NCBI RefSeq assembly: GCF_030696885.1
Contig: NZ_JAUYRI010000024.1
Location: forward strand, 216,308-280,307
From: Thiobacillus sp.
Lineage (GTDB): Bacteria; Pseudomonadota; Gammaproteobacteria; Burkholderiales; Thiobacillaceae
Direction: 5' to 3'
DNA: 64,000 nucleotides
Both the position numbers and the translations under genes were made by a program. Shown here piece after piece: positions 10,474-19,753 of the stretch (position 1 is its first letter; the number at the start of each line of letters is the position of its first letter). The notes beneath the pieces were generated by a model. The model was not told where the DNA came from. It ran no database searches and was given only the letters and a program-made list of their open reading frames with translations.

Positions 10474-10743
10474 ATGCTCGAAGCCAATCTGGAATTACAA
10501 AACGAAGTCGCCGGTCTCATCGTCTCGGCGCTCAATCTCGACATCGGTCCGGACGAGATCCGGGCTGACGCCCCTCTGTACGGCGAGGGGCTCGGCCTCG
10601 ATTCCATCGACATCCTGGAGGTGGCCCTGGTGGTATCCAAGCATTACGGTTTCCAGTTGCGCGCCGACAATGCCGACAACGTCAGCATCTTCAGTTCCCT
10701 CTCCAGCCTGACGCGGCACATCGCGGCAAACAGGACAAAATAA
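10474..10743 (+). CDS. Acyl carrier protein of the aryl polyene pathway
   Basis: Carries the growing aryl polyene chain on phosphopantetheine. The 89-residue protein has the ACP four-helix pattern and the attachment motif GLGLDSIDILE, with Ser44 as the predicted modification site. ATG 10474 is preferred to an upstream ATG at 10417 because the added 19 residues do not look like ACP sequence and overlap the -10. Its stop shares bases with the next ATG. It is the only ACP gene I can find in the locus, whereas characterised aryl polyene clusters usually encode two. Confidence 0.92.
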   Translation: MLEANLELQNEVAGLIVSALNLDIGPDEIRADAPLYGEGLGLDSIDILEVALVVSKHYGFQLRADNADNVSIFSSLSSLTRHIAANRTK

Positions 10744-11420
10744 TGACCTCGACCCTGGTACGTGCGATCCGCTGGATTGCCATCGCCGCCGGGGCCATCG
10801 CTTATCCCGTGCTGGCCCATTACAGCACCGCCACCGCGGCGGCGATCACCATGCCGTCACTGGGCGTGGCGGTCGCACTGGCGCCTGCTTTGGCCATCCT
10901 GCTCTGGCTGACCTGGCGTTCGCCCATGCGACGGATCATGGTGCCGATGTGTGTGGGCGCAGGCCTGCTGCTGTGGGGCTTCTGGGGCGCACTGGAGCGC
11001 AATTTCAGCTGGGTCTATTTCCTTCAGCACGCCGGCACCTATGCCATGCTGGCCACCGTGTTCGGCGTCACCCTGGCAAACGGACGGCAAGCCTTGTGCA
11101 CCCGTTTTGCCGAAGTGGTCCACGGCAGCCTTACGCCGGAGGAAGTCCGCTACTCGCGCCAGGTCACGCTGGCGTGGGCGCTGCTCCTGCTGTCGATCAG
11201 CCTGATTTCCAGCGCTTTATTCTTCCTGGCCAGTATCGAGACCTGGTCGGTTTTCGCCAACTTCCTGTCCTTCCCGCTGATCCTGCTGATGTTCATCGTC
11301 GAATATGCGGTGCGCCGGCGCAAGCTGCCGCACCAGAAGCAGCACAGCATCATGGACGGCGTGCGCGCCTACTGGAAAACACCGGCGGTGCGTCCGGGCG
11401 CCTCGTCCGACACCCGTTAG
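10743..11420 (+). CDS. Polytopic membrane protein of aryl polyene clusters (COG4648-like)
   Basis: A 225-residue inner-membrane protein with about six hydrophobic segments (residues 7-25, 35-58, 65-85, 92-110, 143-162, 170-190) and a basic cytoplasmic tail. It matches in size and position the small integral membrane protein that follows the ACP gene in aryl polyene clusters; its biochemical role is not established. The start overlaps the ACP stop by one base, indicating translational coupling. Confidence 0.75.
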   Translation: MTSTLVRAIRWIAIAAGAIAYPVLAHYSTATAAAITMPSLGVAVALAPALAILLWLTWRSPMRRIMVPMCVGAGLLLWGFWGALERNFSWVYFLQHAGTYAMLATVFGVTLANGRQALCTRFAEVVHGSLTPEEVRYSRQVTLAWALLLLSISLISSALFFLASIETWSVFANFLSFPLILLMFIVEYAVRRRKLPHQKQHSIMDGVRAYWKTPAVRPGASSDTR

Positions 11421-11438
11421 GCTGTCTGCGCTCCACTC

Positions 11439-12800
11439 ATGTCGACCCTGCCGCTCATCGCCCATCGTGACCTCGATGCCGTCGTGGCCTGGCGCGGCGG
11501 CACGCCGGTCAGCGCGCGGCAGTTTCTGGGCGAGGTCGGGCAGGTCGCCAGCCAATTGCCGCCCGGGCGTCATGTGCTCAACGTGTGCGCCGACCGCTAC
11601 CATTTCACCGTCGCCCTGGCGGCCTGTATCGTTACTGGCCGGGTCAGCCTGCTGCCCTCCACCCACACTCCGGAGATGGTCCGGCAGATGCAGGACATCG
11701 CGCCGGATGTGTTCTGCATCGTGGACAGGGATGAGGGCGGCGTTGATCTGCCCACTTTCCGTTATCCCGGGTCGATGCCGCTGCCCGCGGACAACCCGGC
11801 CATTCCCAAGATCGATTGCGCGCAGATTGTCGTCCAGGTCTTTACTTCCGGTTCCACCGGCGCGCCGCTGCCACATCTCAAGCGCTGGGGGAGCCTGGTG
11901 CGCAACGTGCAGGCCGAGGCGGAACGCCTGGGTATCGGTGCGGGTTATGCCATCCTCGGCACGGTTCCGCCACAGCATATGTACGGCCTGGAATCGACGG
12001 TCCTGATGCCGCTCCAAAGCGGTGCCGCGCTGCATGCCGGGCGTCCGTTCTACCCGGCGGACATCTGCGCGGCCCTGGCGGCCCTGCCGCGCCCGAGCGT
12101 GCTGGTCACCACCCCCTACCACCTGCGCGCCCTGCTCGCGGAGCAGGCCGCGCTGTCGGCGGTCGACCAGTTGCTTTCGGCCACCGCGCCGCTGTCGCCG
12201 GACCTGGCGCGTGAAGCCGAGTCCCGTTTCGGCGCGCCGCTCCACGAAATCTACGGCTGCACCGAGACCGGGCAGCTCGCCTCGCGTCGCACCACGGCTG
12301 GTGCTGAATGGCACACCCTGCCGGCGGTTCGCCTGCGCCGCGAAGGGCAGGTCCTCTGGGCCGAAGGTGGACACATCGACAGCCCGACCGTCCTCACTGA
12401 TGTCATCGAATTGATCGGCGACGGCCCGGTGGCGACCACCTTCCTGCTGCATGGGCGGCATGCCGACCTGGTCAACATCGCCGGCAAGCGCACTTCGCTG
12501 GCCTATCTCAACCATCAATTGAACGCCATTCCCGGTGTGCAGGACGGCGTCTTCCTGCTGCCTCGCGAGGACGGTCCGGATCGCGTCGGCCGCCTCACCG
12601 CCCTGGTGGTCGCCCCCGGGCTGACCCCGGCCGCGCTGACCCAGGCGCTGCGCGAGCGCATCGACCCGGTCTTTCTGCCACGTCCCCTGCTGCTCGTCGA
12701 AGCCCTGCCGCGCAACGCCACCGGCAAGCTTCCCGGCCAGATCACCGAGGATTTGCTGGCGAGCTTGCAGGCCCAGGCTGCAAGCGGGGTGACGGCATGA
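11439..12800 (+). CDS. AMP-dependent acyl/aryl-acid ligase (ANL superfamily)
   Basis: Predicted to activate the aryl starter acid with ATP and load it onto the ACP. The ANL phosphate-binding motif FTSGSTGAP is at residues 135-143, the YGCTETGQ motif in the middle, and the catalytic Lys motif RNATGKLP near the C-terminus. At 453 residues it is shorter than typical acyl-CoA synthetases, as expected for the ligase found in aryl polyene clusters. Its place between ACP and dehydratase genes, and the chorismatase in the second operon, suggest a hydroxybenzoate substrate; this is inference. Confidence 0.88.
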   Translation: MSTLPLIAHRDLDAVVAWRGGTPVSARQFLGEVGQVASQLPPGRHVLNVCADRYHFTVALAACIVTGRVSLLPSTHTPEMVRQMQDIAPDVFCIVDRDEGGVDLPTFRYPGSMPLPADNPAIPKIDCAQIVVQVFTSGSTGAPLPHLKRWGSLVRNVQAEAERLGIGAGYAILGTVPPQHMYGLESTVLMPLQSGAALHAGRPFYPADICAALAALPRPSVLVTTPYHLRALLAEQAALSAVDQLLSATAPLSPDLAREAESRFGAPLHEIYGCTETGQLASRRTTAGAEWHTLPAVRLRREGQVLWAEGGHIDSPTVLTDVIELIGDGPVATTFLLHGRHADLVNIAGKRTSLAYLNHQLNAIPGVQDGVFLLPREDGPDRVGRLTALVVAPGLTPAALTQALRERIDPVFLPRPLLLVEALPRNATGKLPGQITEDLLASLQAQAASGVTA

Positions 12801-13126
12801 GTGAACACGTCCTGCCCTTGGCCGTCGCTGCCGATCATCCCGCCTATGCCGGCCATTTTCCCGACCAGCCGATCCTGCCCGGGGTCGTGCTGCTGGATGA
12901 AACCCTGCATGCGCTGGCGGTGCAGCTGGATAGGGCGGACGCGGTCTGGCAACTGAAGTCGGTGAAGTTCCATAGTCCGGTTCAGCCGGGCGAGGTTCTG
13001 GGTCTGCAATACACCGAATCGCCGGCCGGCGGTTTCCGCTTTGAACTCCGCTGTGGAGATAGCCCTGGTGCCGAGCGCGTTGTGGCCAGCGGCAGCGTGG
13101 TTTTTTCTCAAGCGGTTGCGGCATGA
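12797..13126 (+). CDS. Hotdog-fold 3-hydroxyacyl-ACP dehydratase (FabZ/ApeI-like)
   Basis: Dehydrates the 3-hydroxyacyl intermediate to an enoyl unit, so that repeated rounds give conjugated double bonds. The 109-residue protein carries a FabA/FabZ-like active-site string, AGHFPDQPILPGVVLLDE, with His20 and Glu35 as likely catalytic residues. It overlaps the ligase stop and the next start by four bases each. It is one of two dehydratases in the operon. Confidence 0.87.
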   Translation: MSEHVLPLAVAADHPAYAGHFPDQPILPGVVLLDETLHALAVQLDRADAVWQLKSVKFHSPVQPGEVLGLQYTESPAGGFRFELRCGDSPGAERVVASGSVVFSQAVAA

Positions 13127-14061
13127 ACACGCCGGACCTATCGCGTCCGACCGCGCCGCACGCGGAATGGGCAGTCCGGCCGGAACGCAGCAACCAGGCC
13201 ATGCTGCGCCTGATGACCTGGATCTCCCTGCGTCTGGGGCGCGCCCCCGCCCGGGTCGTGCTGGCCGGCATCAGTTTCTACTTCCTGCTTTTTGCCCCTG
13301 CCGCCAAGGCGGCTTCGCGTGCCTACCTGCGCCGGGCGCTGGAGCGGGAACCGAGCTTTGCCGACCTGTACCGGCACTTTCACAGTTTCGCTTCCACCAT
13401 CCATGACCGGGTGTTCATGCTCAATGCGCGCTTCGACCTGTTCGAGGTGGAGGTGCACGGCGAGGACGTCATCCAGGACGTGCTGGCGGCCGGGCGTGGC
13501 GCCATCCTGATGGGCGCGCACATGGGCAGCTTCGAGGCGGTGCGCGCCATCGGCCGCCAGCAGCCCGGCCTCCGGGTGGCGATGGTCATGTACGAGGAAA
13601 ACGCCCGCAAGCTCAATGCCGCGCTCGCCGCCATCAATCCGGCGGCGGTGCAGGACATCATCCCGCTGGGGCAACTCGACTCGATGCTGCGGGTGCAGGC
13701 CTGCCTGGACGAGGGCATGGTGCTCGGCGTGCTGGGCGACCGCACGCTCGGCAGCGATCCGACGCTGCGCGTCCCTTTCCTTGGTGTGGACGCCGAGTTT
13801 CCGCTCGGCCCCATGCGCCTGGCGGCGATGCTGAAGCGCCCCGTGCTGTTCATGAGCGGGCTCTACCTCGGCGGCAATCGCTACGCCATCCATTTCGAGC
13901 GCCTGGCCGATTTCAGCGCGGTGGAGCGTCCGGGGCGGAATGTCGCCATCGAGGCCGCAGTGCGGGCCTACGCCGTCAGCCTGGCGCGCCATTGCCGCGC
14001 CGCGCCCTACAACTGGTTCAACTTCTTCGACTTCTGGCGCGCCAAGGGCGAGCGCCCATGA
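13123..14061 (+). CDS. LpxL/HtrB-like acyltransferase
   Basis: Membrane-associated acyltransferase of 312 residues resembling lipid A late acyltransferases. The HX4E catalytic motif is seen in GAHMGSFEAVR, followed by a family-like GDRTLG and PFLGVDAEFPLGPMRLA. A hydrophobic segment near residues 40-60 probably anchors it. In aryl polyene clusters such an enzyme is thought to join the polyene chain to a lipid or sugar acceptor; that substrate is inferred here. ATGA overlaps link it on both sides. Confidence 0.87.
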   Translation: MNTPDLSRPTAPHAEWAVRPERSNQAMLRLMTWISLRLGRAPARVVLAGISFYFLLFAPAAKAASRAYLRRALEREPSFADLYRHFHSFASTIHDRVFMLNARFDLFEVEVHGEDVIQDVLAAGRGAILMGAHMGSFEAVRAIGRQQPGLRVAMVMYEENARKLNAALAAINPAAVQDIIPLGQLDSMLRVQACLDEGMVLGVLGDRTLGSDPTLRVPFLGVDAEFPLGPMRLAAMLKRPVLFMSGLYLGGNRYAIHFERLADFSAVERPGRNVAIEAAVRAYAVSLARHCRAAPYNWFNFFDFWRAKGERP

Positions 14062-14651
14062 GCCGCTGCGCGCGACGCCGTTCCCGATGGGCCTGGCTGG
14101 CGGGGCTGGTGCTGCTTTGCAGCCACGCTTCGCAGGCCGCGCCGTTCTCCATCGGCCAGCTCATGGACAGCCTGGCGCAGCATCCGCAAGGCGCGGCGAC
14201 GTTCACCGAGACCAAATACCTGGCCATCCTCGACCAGCCGGTCGAGTCTTCCGGCGAACTGCTGTTCATCGCGCCGTCGCGCCTGGAAAAGCGCACGCTG
14301 AAGCCGAGACGCGAGTCCATGGTGCTCGACGGCGACACCCTCACGCTGGAACGCGGCCGCCGCAAGCACGTGCTGCAGCTCAAGGACTATCCGGAAGTGG
14401 CCGGCATGATCGAGAGCATCCGCGCCACCCTGGCCGGTGACCGCCAGGCGCTGGAGCGGGTCTACCGCCTGGCGCTTGAAGGCAGCCAGGCCAGCTGGAC
14501 CCTGGCGCTGACCCCGCTCGACCCCAAGGTAGGCGCCGTCATCGAGCGCATCCGGATGGAGGGGATCCGGGATGCGGTGCACAGGGTCGAGATCCTGCAG
14601 GCCGACGGCGACCGTTCGCTGATGCGCATCCAGAAAGTCGAGGCGCCATGA
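14058..14651 (+). CDS. LolA-related outer-membrane carrier protein
   Basis: Periplasmic protein of 197 residues with a signal peptide (basic start, hydrophobic LAGLVLLCSHASQAAP) and a LolA-like beta body containing FTETKYLAILDQPVESSGELLFIAPSRLEKRT. Proteins of this type in aryl polyene clusters are proposed to ferry the lipid-linked product across the periplasm. I use ATG 14058, which overlaps the previous stop; a longer frame upstream is just read-through of the acyltransferase in another frame. It pairs with the MMPL exporter that follows. Confidence 0.82.
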   Translation: MSRCARRRSRWAWLAGLVLLCSHASQAAPFSIGQLMDSLAQHPQGAATFTETKYLAILDQPVESSGELLFIAPSRLEKRTLKPRRESMVLDGDTLTLERGRRKHVLQLKDYPEVAGMIESIRATLAGDRQALERVYRLALEGSQASWTLALTPLDPKVGAVIERIRMEGIRDAVHRVEILQADGDRSLMRIQKVEAP

Positions 14652-16990
14652 CCCGGCGGGGCCGCATCGCCGTTGCCGTGTGGCTGGCCTTGGTTGCCGT
14701 CTGTATCGTGCTGGTCGGCCGCGCCAGTTTTACCGCCGACCTTTCCGCCTTCCTGCCGCGCGCCCCCACTGCGGAACAGCAGTTGCTGGTCGATCAGCTC
14801 AAATCCGGTATCGGCTCGCGCCTGATCCTGATCGGCATCGAAGGTGGCAGCGCCGCCCAGCGCGCCCAGGCCTCGCAGGCTCTGGCCGCGCGGCTGCGCA
14901 CCGATCCGCAGTTTCTGCACACCGCCAACGGCGAAACCATCGGGCTGGACCACGACCGCCAGCTGCTGTTCGATAACCGCTACCTGCTGAGCCCGGCGGT
15001 CAGCCCCGAGCGCTTCAGCGTCGAAGGGCTGGAACTCGCGGTGGCCGATAGCATCGACCTGCTGGCCACCTCGACCGGCCTACTCGAAAAAGCCCTGCTG
15101 CCGCACGACCCGACCGGCGAATTCATGCAGATCCTCGATGCCATCGGCGGGGCAAGCCAGCCGAATGTAATCGACGGGGTGTGGGCCTCGCGCGATGGGG
15201 CGCGCGCCCTGCTGCTGGCGCGCACCCGCGCCGAGGGGTCCGACACCGACGGCCAGGAGCGCGCAGTGGAGGCCATTCGCGCGGCGTTTCAGGCCAGTGC
15301 GCCGGCCGGCCTGCAGCTTGTCCTCACCGGCCCCGGCCCCTTCTCGGTCGAAGCGCGCGCCACCATCAAGAGTGAAGTCGCCATGCTGTCCGGACTCGGC
15401 ACGCTGATCATCATCAGCTTGCTGCTGGCGGTCTATCGTTCGCCGACCGCCCTGCTGCTCGGCCTGCTGCCGGTGCTCACCGGCGCACTGGCCGGGGCGG
15501 CCGCCGTGAGTCTGGGCTTCGGCACGATCCACGGCGCCACCCTGGGCTTCGGCATCGCCCTGATGGGGGAGGCGGTGGATTACGCCATCTATCTCCTGAT
15601 GCAGTCCGAGCGCGCGAGCGCGGCCAGCGGGCAGGCCCCGTCCAATTGGGTGGGGACCTTCTGGCCGACCATTCGCCTCGGCGTGCTCACGTCGGTATTC
15701 GGCTTCGCCTCGCTGCTGTTTTCGGGCTTCCCCGGGCTCGCCCAACTTGGTCTGTTTGCTATCGCCGGTCTCGCCACCGCCGCCATCGTCACTCGCTTCG
15801 TGCTGCCGCATCTGCTGCCGTCGACCTTGCGCATCCGCGACGTCTCGGCCTTCGGCACGCGCCTGCAGGGCGGGCTGCCCGCTCTGAGCCGACTGCGCTG
15901 GCCGCTGATCGGCCTATTCCTGGCGGCGATCGTGGTGCTGGCCACGCAGCGCGAGGGCATGTGGAACGAAGAGCTGGCAGCGCTGAGCCCGGTGCCGGCC
16001 GCCGATCAGGCCGTCGACATGGCGATGCGCGCCGATCTCGGCGCGCCTGACGTGGGCTACATGGTGGTGGTGTCCGCCGCCGGGGCGCAGGCGGCGCTGG
16101 CCGCCAGCGAGCAGGTTGGCCAGCAGTTGCAGGGTCTGGTCGAGGCCGGCGTCATCCAGGGCTTCGAAAGTCCCGCCACCTACCTGCCCAGCATCACCAC
16201 GCAGCAGCAGCGGCTGGCCAGCCTGCCCGAAGCAGTCGAACTGCGCCGGCGTTTCCAGGCGGCCCTGGCCGAGTTGCCGGTGCGGGCCGAGCGCTTCGAA
16301 CCTTTTCTTGCCGACGTGGCGGCCGCGCGCCAGCGCGCACCGCTGACCCGCGCCGACATCGAGGGCAGCACGCTGGCGCAGGGCGTGGATGCCCTGCTGA
16401 CCGAGACAAACGGGCACTGGACCGCGCTGCTGCCGCTGCGCGCGCTGCCCGATGCCGACCAGCGTATCGATGCGGACACGGTACGTGCCGCACTCGCCGC
16501 GACGGGACTTGTCGGCGTGTATTTCATCGACATCAAGCGTGAATCGGATCGTCTCTACGCCGACTATCTGCAGGAGGCCCTGCTGCTGTCGCTGGCGGGT
16601 CTGGTCGCCATCGTCGGCCTGCTGCTCTTCGCCACCCGTTCGCCGGCCCGCGTCCTGCGCATCAGCCTGCCGCTGGTCATGGCCGTGGCGGTGGTCGTTG
16701 CCGGGCTGGTCCTGGCCGGCCAGCCGCTGATCATCCTGCACCTGGTGGGCATGCTGCTGATCGTGGCGGTCGGCTCCAACTACGCCCTGTTCTTCGACCG
16801 CGCCGCCGCCGAGGGCCACATCGCGCCGCGCACCCTGGCATCGATGCTGCTGGCGGTCACCACCACCGTCGCCGGTTTCGGCCTGCTCGGCCTGTCCAGC
16901 GTGCCGGTGCTCAACGCCATCGGCATGACCGTTGGCCCCGGCGCCCTCCTTGCGCTGCTGTTTTCCGCCATCCTGGCGCGCCGTCCATGA
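14648..16990 (+). CDS. MMPL/RND-family exporter
   Basis: Inner-membrane transporter of 780 residues with the MMPL layout: one N-terminal helix, a large periplasmic domain (about 35-235), a bundle of helices (about 245-400), a second periplasmic domain (about 440-620) and a second helical bundle. The segment GIALMGEAVDYAIYLL resembles the proton-relay TM helix with its DY pair; the second half has VGSNYALFFDR at the equivalent place. Predicted to flip or extract the aryl polyene lipid and hand it to the LolA-like protein. ATGA overlaps at both ends. Confidence 0.87.
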   Translation: MTRRGRIAVAVWLALVAVCIVLVGRASFTADLSAFLPRAPTAEQQLLVDQLKSGIGSRLILIGIEGGSAAQRAQASQALAARLRTDPQFLHTANGETIGLDHDRQLLFDNRYLLSPAVSPERFSVEGLELAVADSIDLLATSTGLLEKALLPHDPTGEFMQILDAIGGASQPNVIDGVWASRDGARALLLARTRAEGSDTDGQERAVEAIRAAFQASAPAGLQLVLTGPGPFSVEARATIKSEVAMLSGLGTLIIISLLLAVYRSPTALLLGLLPVLTGALAGAAAVSLGFGTIHGATLGFGIALMGEAVDYAIYLLMQSERASAASGQAPSNWVGTFWPTIRLGVLTSVFGFASLLFSGFPGLAQLGLFAIAGLATAAIVTRFVLPHLLPSTLRIRDVSAFGTRLQGGLPALSRLRWPLIGLFLAAIVVLATQREGMWNEELAALSPVPAADQAVDMAMRADLGAPDVGYMVVVSAAGAQAALAASEQVGQQLQGLVEAGVIQGFESPATYLPSITTQQQRLASLPEAVELRRRFQAALAELPVRAERFEPFLADVAAARQRAPLTRADIEGSTLAQGVDALLTETNGHWTALLPLRALPDADQRIDADTVRAALAATGLVGVYFIDIKRESDRLYADYLQEALLLSLAGLVAIVGLLLFATRSPARVLRISLPLVMAVAVVVAGLVLAGQPLIILHLVGMLLIVAVGSNYALFFDRAAAEGHIAPRTLASMLLAVTTTVAGFGLLGLSSVPVLNAIGMTVGPGALLALLFSAILARRP

Positions 16991-17808
16991 CACCGATGCC
17001 CCGCCGCTGGCGCCCGACACCGCTGCTCTGGCTGACGTTCGCGCTGCACCTCGGCGTGCTGGGGCTGCTGCTTTGGCACCCCGCGCAGTGGCTTGCATGG
17101 CTGGGCATTCTGGTTGCCAATCACCTGCTGCTCACCGCCGTCGGCCTGTGGCCGCGCAGCCGGGCCCTCGGCCCCAACTGGCTGCGGCTGCCCGAGGCCG
17201 CGACCGGGGCGGGCCAGATCGCGATCACCATCGACGACGGCCCTGATCCCACAGTGACGCCGCAGGTGCTCGACCTGCTCGACCGCTACCAGGCGCGCGC
17301 GAGCTTCTTCTGCATCGGCACGCAGGCCGAACGTTATCCCGAGCTGTGCCGCGAGATCGTCCGCCGCGGGCACGCCGTGGAAAACCACAGCCAGCACCAC
17401 TATCACCACTTTTCCCTCTTCGGCCCCGGCCGCATGGCACGGGAAATCGACGCCGGGCAAGACACCCTGAACCGCATCAGCGGCCAGCCGCCGCTGTTCT
17501 TCCGTCCCACTGCCGGGCTGCGCAATCCCTTTCTCGACCATGTGCTGGCGCGCCGCGGCCTCACGCTGGCGAGTTGGACCCGGCGCGGCTTCGACACCCG
17601 CTGCGGCGATGCCGACAAGGTGGCCCGGCGCCTCGTCCGACAGTTCACGGCTGGCGACATCCTGCTGCTGCACGATGGCCACGCCGCGCGCACCGCCGAC
17701 GGCACGCCGGTCATCCTGGCAGTGCTGCCGCAGGTGCTTGACGCTGCACAGGCGCAAGGTCTGCACAGCGTCACGCTCCGTTCCACGCTTTCCTCCCCTG
17801 CCTCATGA
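16987..17808 (+). CDS. Membrane-anchored polysaccharide deacetylase (NodB/CE4)
   Basis: Two N-terminal hydrophobic segments (about 12-30 and 35-55) precede a NodB homology domain. Motifs are intact: TIDDGPDP with Asp83/Asp84, the metal-binding ENHSQHH, FFRPTAGLRNP, and LLLHDGHA. Family members remove N-acetyl groups from chitin-like or peptidoglycan sugars. A deacetylase inside an aryl polyene operon suggests that the product or its acceptor carries an amino sugar, but the substrate is unknown. It overlaps its neighbours by four bases each side. Confidence 0.85.
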   Translation: MTPMPRRWRPTPLLWLTFALHLGVLGLLLWHPAQWLAWLGILVANHLLLTAVGLWPRSRALGPNWLRLPEAATGAGQIAITIDDGPDPTVTPQVLDLLDRYQARASFFCIGTQAERYPELCREIVRRGHAVENHSQHHYHHFSLFGPGRMAREIDAGQDTLNRISGQPPLFFRPTAGLRNPFLDHVLARRGLTLASWTRRGFDTRCGDADKVARRLVRQFTAGDILLLHDGHAARTADGTPVILAVLPQVLDAAQAQGLHSVTLRSTLSSPAS

Positions 17809-18524
17809 ACCTCAGTCCGTCCACGCTTCGCCAGCGCCTCGTCGACCTTGCCAGCGCGCGCTACCGCGCCGCGGGGCGTTTCGCCTACCACTTCGCCCGC
17901 GGCAAACTCGGCGGCGACCCGATGTTTCTGAGCCTGCTCGAACGTGGCCTAATACCCGACCAGGCGCGCATCCTCGATCTGGGTTGCGGCCAAGGCCTGC
18001 TCGCGGCCTGGTTGCTGGCCGCCCGTCAAAGCTACGAGGCCGGGGAGTGGCTAACCGGCTGGCCAGCCCCCGGACAGCCGACGGACATCCGCGGCGTCGA
18101 TTTGCTGGCGAGCGACATCCAGCGTGCGCAGAGCGCCCTCGGTGCGCCGGCCCGCTTTGAGCAGGGCGACATGCGCCAGGTGGACTTCGGCCAGGCTGAC
18201 GTCGTGGTGATCATGGATGTGCTGCACTACGTCGACCTCCCGGCGCAGGACGACGTGTTACGCCGGGTGCGCGCCGCCTTGCCGGCCAACGGGCTGTTCA
18301 TCACCCGGGTCGGCGATGCCGGCGCCGGCATCGCCTTCAAGCTCAGCAACTGGGTTGATCGCACCGTCGCCTTCTTCCGCGGCAACGGTCTGCCGCCCAC
18401 CCATGGTCGTCCGCTGAGTGAATGGAAGCGGGTGCTGGAGTCACTCGGCTTCCGCGTCGAGACCGCCGGCATGAACGGCGGCCTGCCGTTCGCCAATGTC
18501 ATGCTGATTGCCCGGCTGGGCTAA
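17805..18524 (+). CDS. Class I SAM-dependent methyltransferase
   Basis: A 239-residue methyltransferase with motif I ILDLGCGQGLLAAW (about residues 49-62), an acidic post-I stretch IRGVDLLASDI and motif IV VVIMDVLHYVD. It has no membrane segment. In aryl polyene pathways O-methylation of the phenol head group is common, so head-group modification is the likely role; the acceptor is inferred. It is the last gene before a short gap containing a TAAAAT sequence at its stop codon. Confidence 0.85.
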   Translation: MNLSPSTLRQRLVDLASARYRAAGRFAYHFARGKLGGDPMFLSLLERGLIPDQARILDLGCGQGLLAAWLLAARQSYEAGEWLTGWPAPGQPTDIRGVDLLASDIQRAQSALGAPARFEQGDMRQVDFGQADVVVIMDVLHYVDLPAQDDVLRRVRAALPANGLFITRVGDAGAGIAFKLSNWVDRTVAFFRGNGLPPTHGRPLSEWKRVLESLGFRVETAGMNGGLPFANVMLIARLG

Positions 18525-18556
18525 AATCCGCCGGCGAATTCCTCCACATTAAAACA

Positions 18557-19753
18557 GTGACGCCGCTCCAGCTCTCCCATTTCACCACTGCAAGCTGCCT
18601 GGGCCACGGCCTGGCGGCGACGCTGGCCGCCTTGCGCGCGCAGCAGAGTGGGCTCACGCCCTGCGCATTCGAGACGGTGACGGACCTGCACACCTATATC
18701 GGCGAGGTGGCCGGCCTCGACCCAACGGCTTTGCCGGTGCGCCTCGCCGACTACGAATGTCGCAACAACCGTCTCGCCTGGCTGGGACTGCAGCAGGACG
18801 GCTTCAGCGATGCCGTCGGCGCCGCCGTCGCCCGCTACGGCCGGCGGCGGGTGGGTGTGCTGCTCGGCACCAGCACTTCCGGCATCCTGGAGACTGAACA
18901 GGCGTTTCGCCATCGTGATCCGGCAAGCGGCGCCCTGCCGGACGACTTCCACTATCGCACCACCCACAACACCTATTCGGTAGCCGACTTCGTGCGCACC
19001 GCCTTCAAGCTGGAAGGGCCGGCCGTGGTGGTCTCCACCGCCTGCTCGTCGAGCGCCAAGGTGTTTGCCTCGGCGGCGCGGATGATCGCTGCCGGCGTGA
19101 TCGACGCCGCCATCGTCGGCGGCGTCGACTCGCTGTGCCTCACCACGCTGTACGGCTTCAATTCGCTGGAACTGCTTTCGCCCGGGCCCTGCCGCCCCTA
19201 CGACGTGGACCGCAACGGCCTCTCCATCGGCGAGGCGGCCGCCTTCATTTTGCTGGAGCGTCCGGCCGACAGCCTCGACGCCGATGCCGTGCTGCTCTTG
19301 GGCGCGGGCGAATCGAGCGATGCCCACCACATGTCGTCGCCGCATCCGGAAGGTCTGGGCGCGCGCATGGCGATGGCCGCCGCGCTGAAGGCGGCGGGCC
19401 TGCAACCGGCCGACATCGACTACATCAACCTGCACGGCACCGCGACACCAAGCAACGACGCGGCCGAGGGCAGGGCGGTTGCGGCGGTGTTCGGCAACAC
19501 CGTGCCCTGCAGTTCCACCAAGGGCGCGACCGGCCACACCCTTGGCGCGGCCGGCGGCGTGGAAGCGGTCATCAGCGCGCTGGCGCTGCAGCACGGCTTT
19601 TTGCCGGGCGGGGTCAACACCCGTTGCGTCGACCCGGACATTCCCGTCCAGTACCTGACCGCGAACCGGGAAGCCGCGCCGCGCCGGGTGCTCAGCAACT
19701 CCTTCGGTTTCGGCGGCACCAATTGCAGCCTGATCCTGGGGCGCGCAGCATGA
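18557..19753 (+). CDS. Beta-ketoacyl-ACP synthase (FabF-type, aryl polyene elongation)
   Basis: Condensing enzyme that extends the aryl starter with malonyl units. The thiolase-fold triad is complete: Cys163 in STACSSS, His293 in LHGTATPSND and His327 in KGATGHTLGAAGG. Start is GTG 18557; the reading frame is open further upstream, but that part lies within the methyltransferase gene. There is no strong ribosome site, so expression may depend on coupling. It is paired with a cysteine-less partner gene directly downstream. Confidence 0.92.
   Translation: MTPLQLSHFTTASCLGHGLAATLAALRAQQSGLTPCAFETVTDLHTYIGEVAGLDPTALPVRLADYECRNNRLAWLGLQQDGFSDAVGAAVARYGRRRVGVLLGTSTSGILETEQAFRHRDPASGALPDDFHYRTTHNTYSVADFVRTAFKLEGPAVVVSTACSSSAKVFASAARMIAAGVIDAAIVGGVDSLCLTTLYGFNSLELLSPGPCRPYDVDRNGLSIGEAAAFILLERPADSLDADAVLLLGAGESSDAHHMSSPHPEGLGARMAMAAALKAAGLQPADIDYINLHGTATPSNDAAEGRAVAAVFGNTVPCSSTKGATGHTLGAAGGVEAVISALALQHGFLPGGVNTRCVDPDIPVQYLTANREAAPRRVLSNSFGFGGTNCSLILGRAA

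Noticed and set aside
11217..13271. Long minus-strand open frame opposite the ligase and dehydratase genes
   Set aside because: Antisense shadow; the plus-strand genes have complete catalytic motifs and overlapping starts.
18422..18556. Longer ketosynthase start within the methyltransferase gene
   Set aside because: The added residues overlap the end of a gene in another frame and do not look like ketosynthase sequence; GTG 18557 gives the normal N-terminus.
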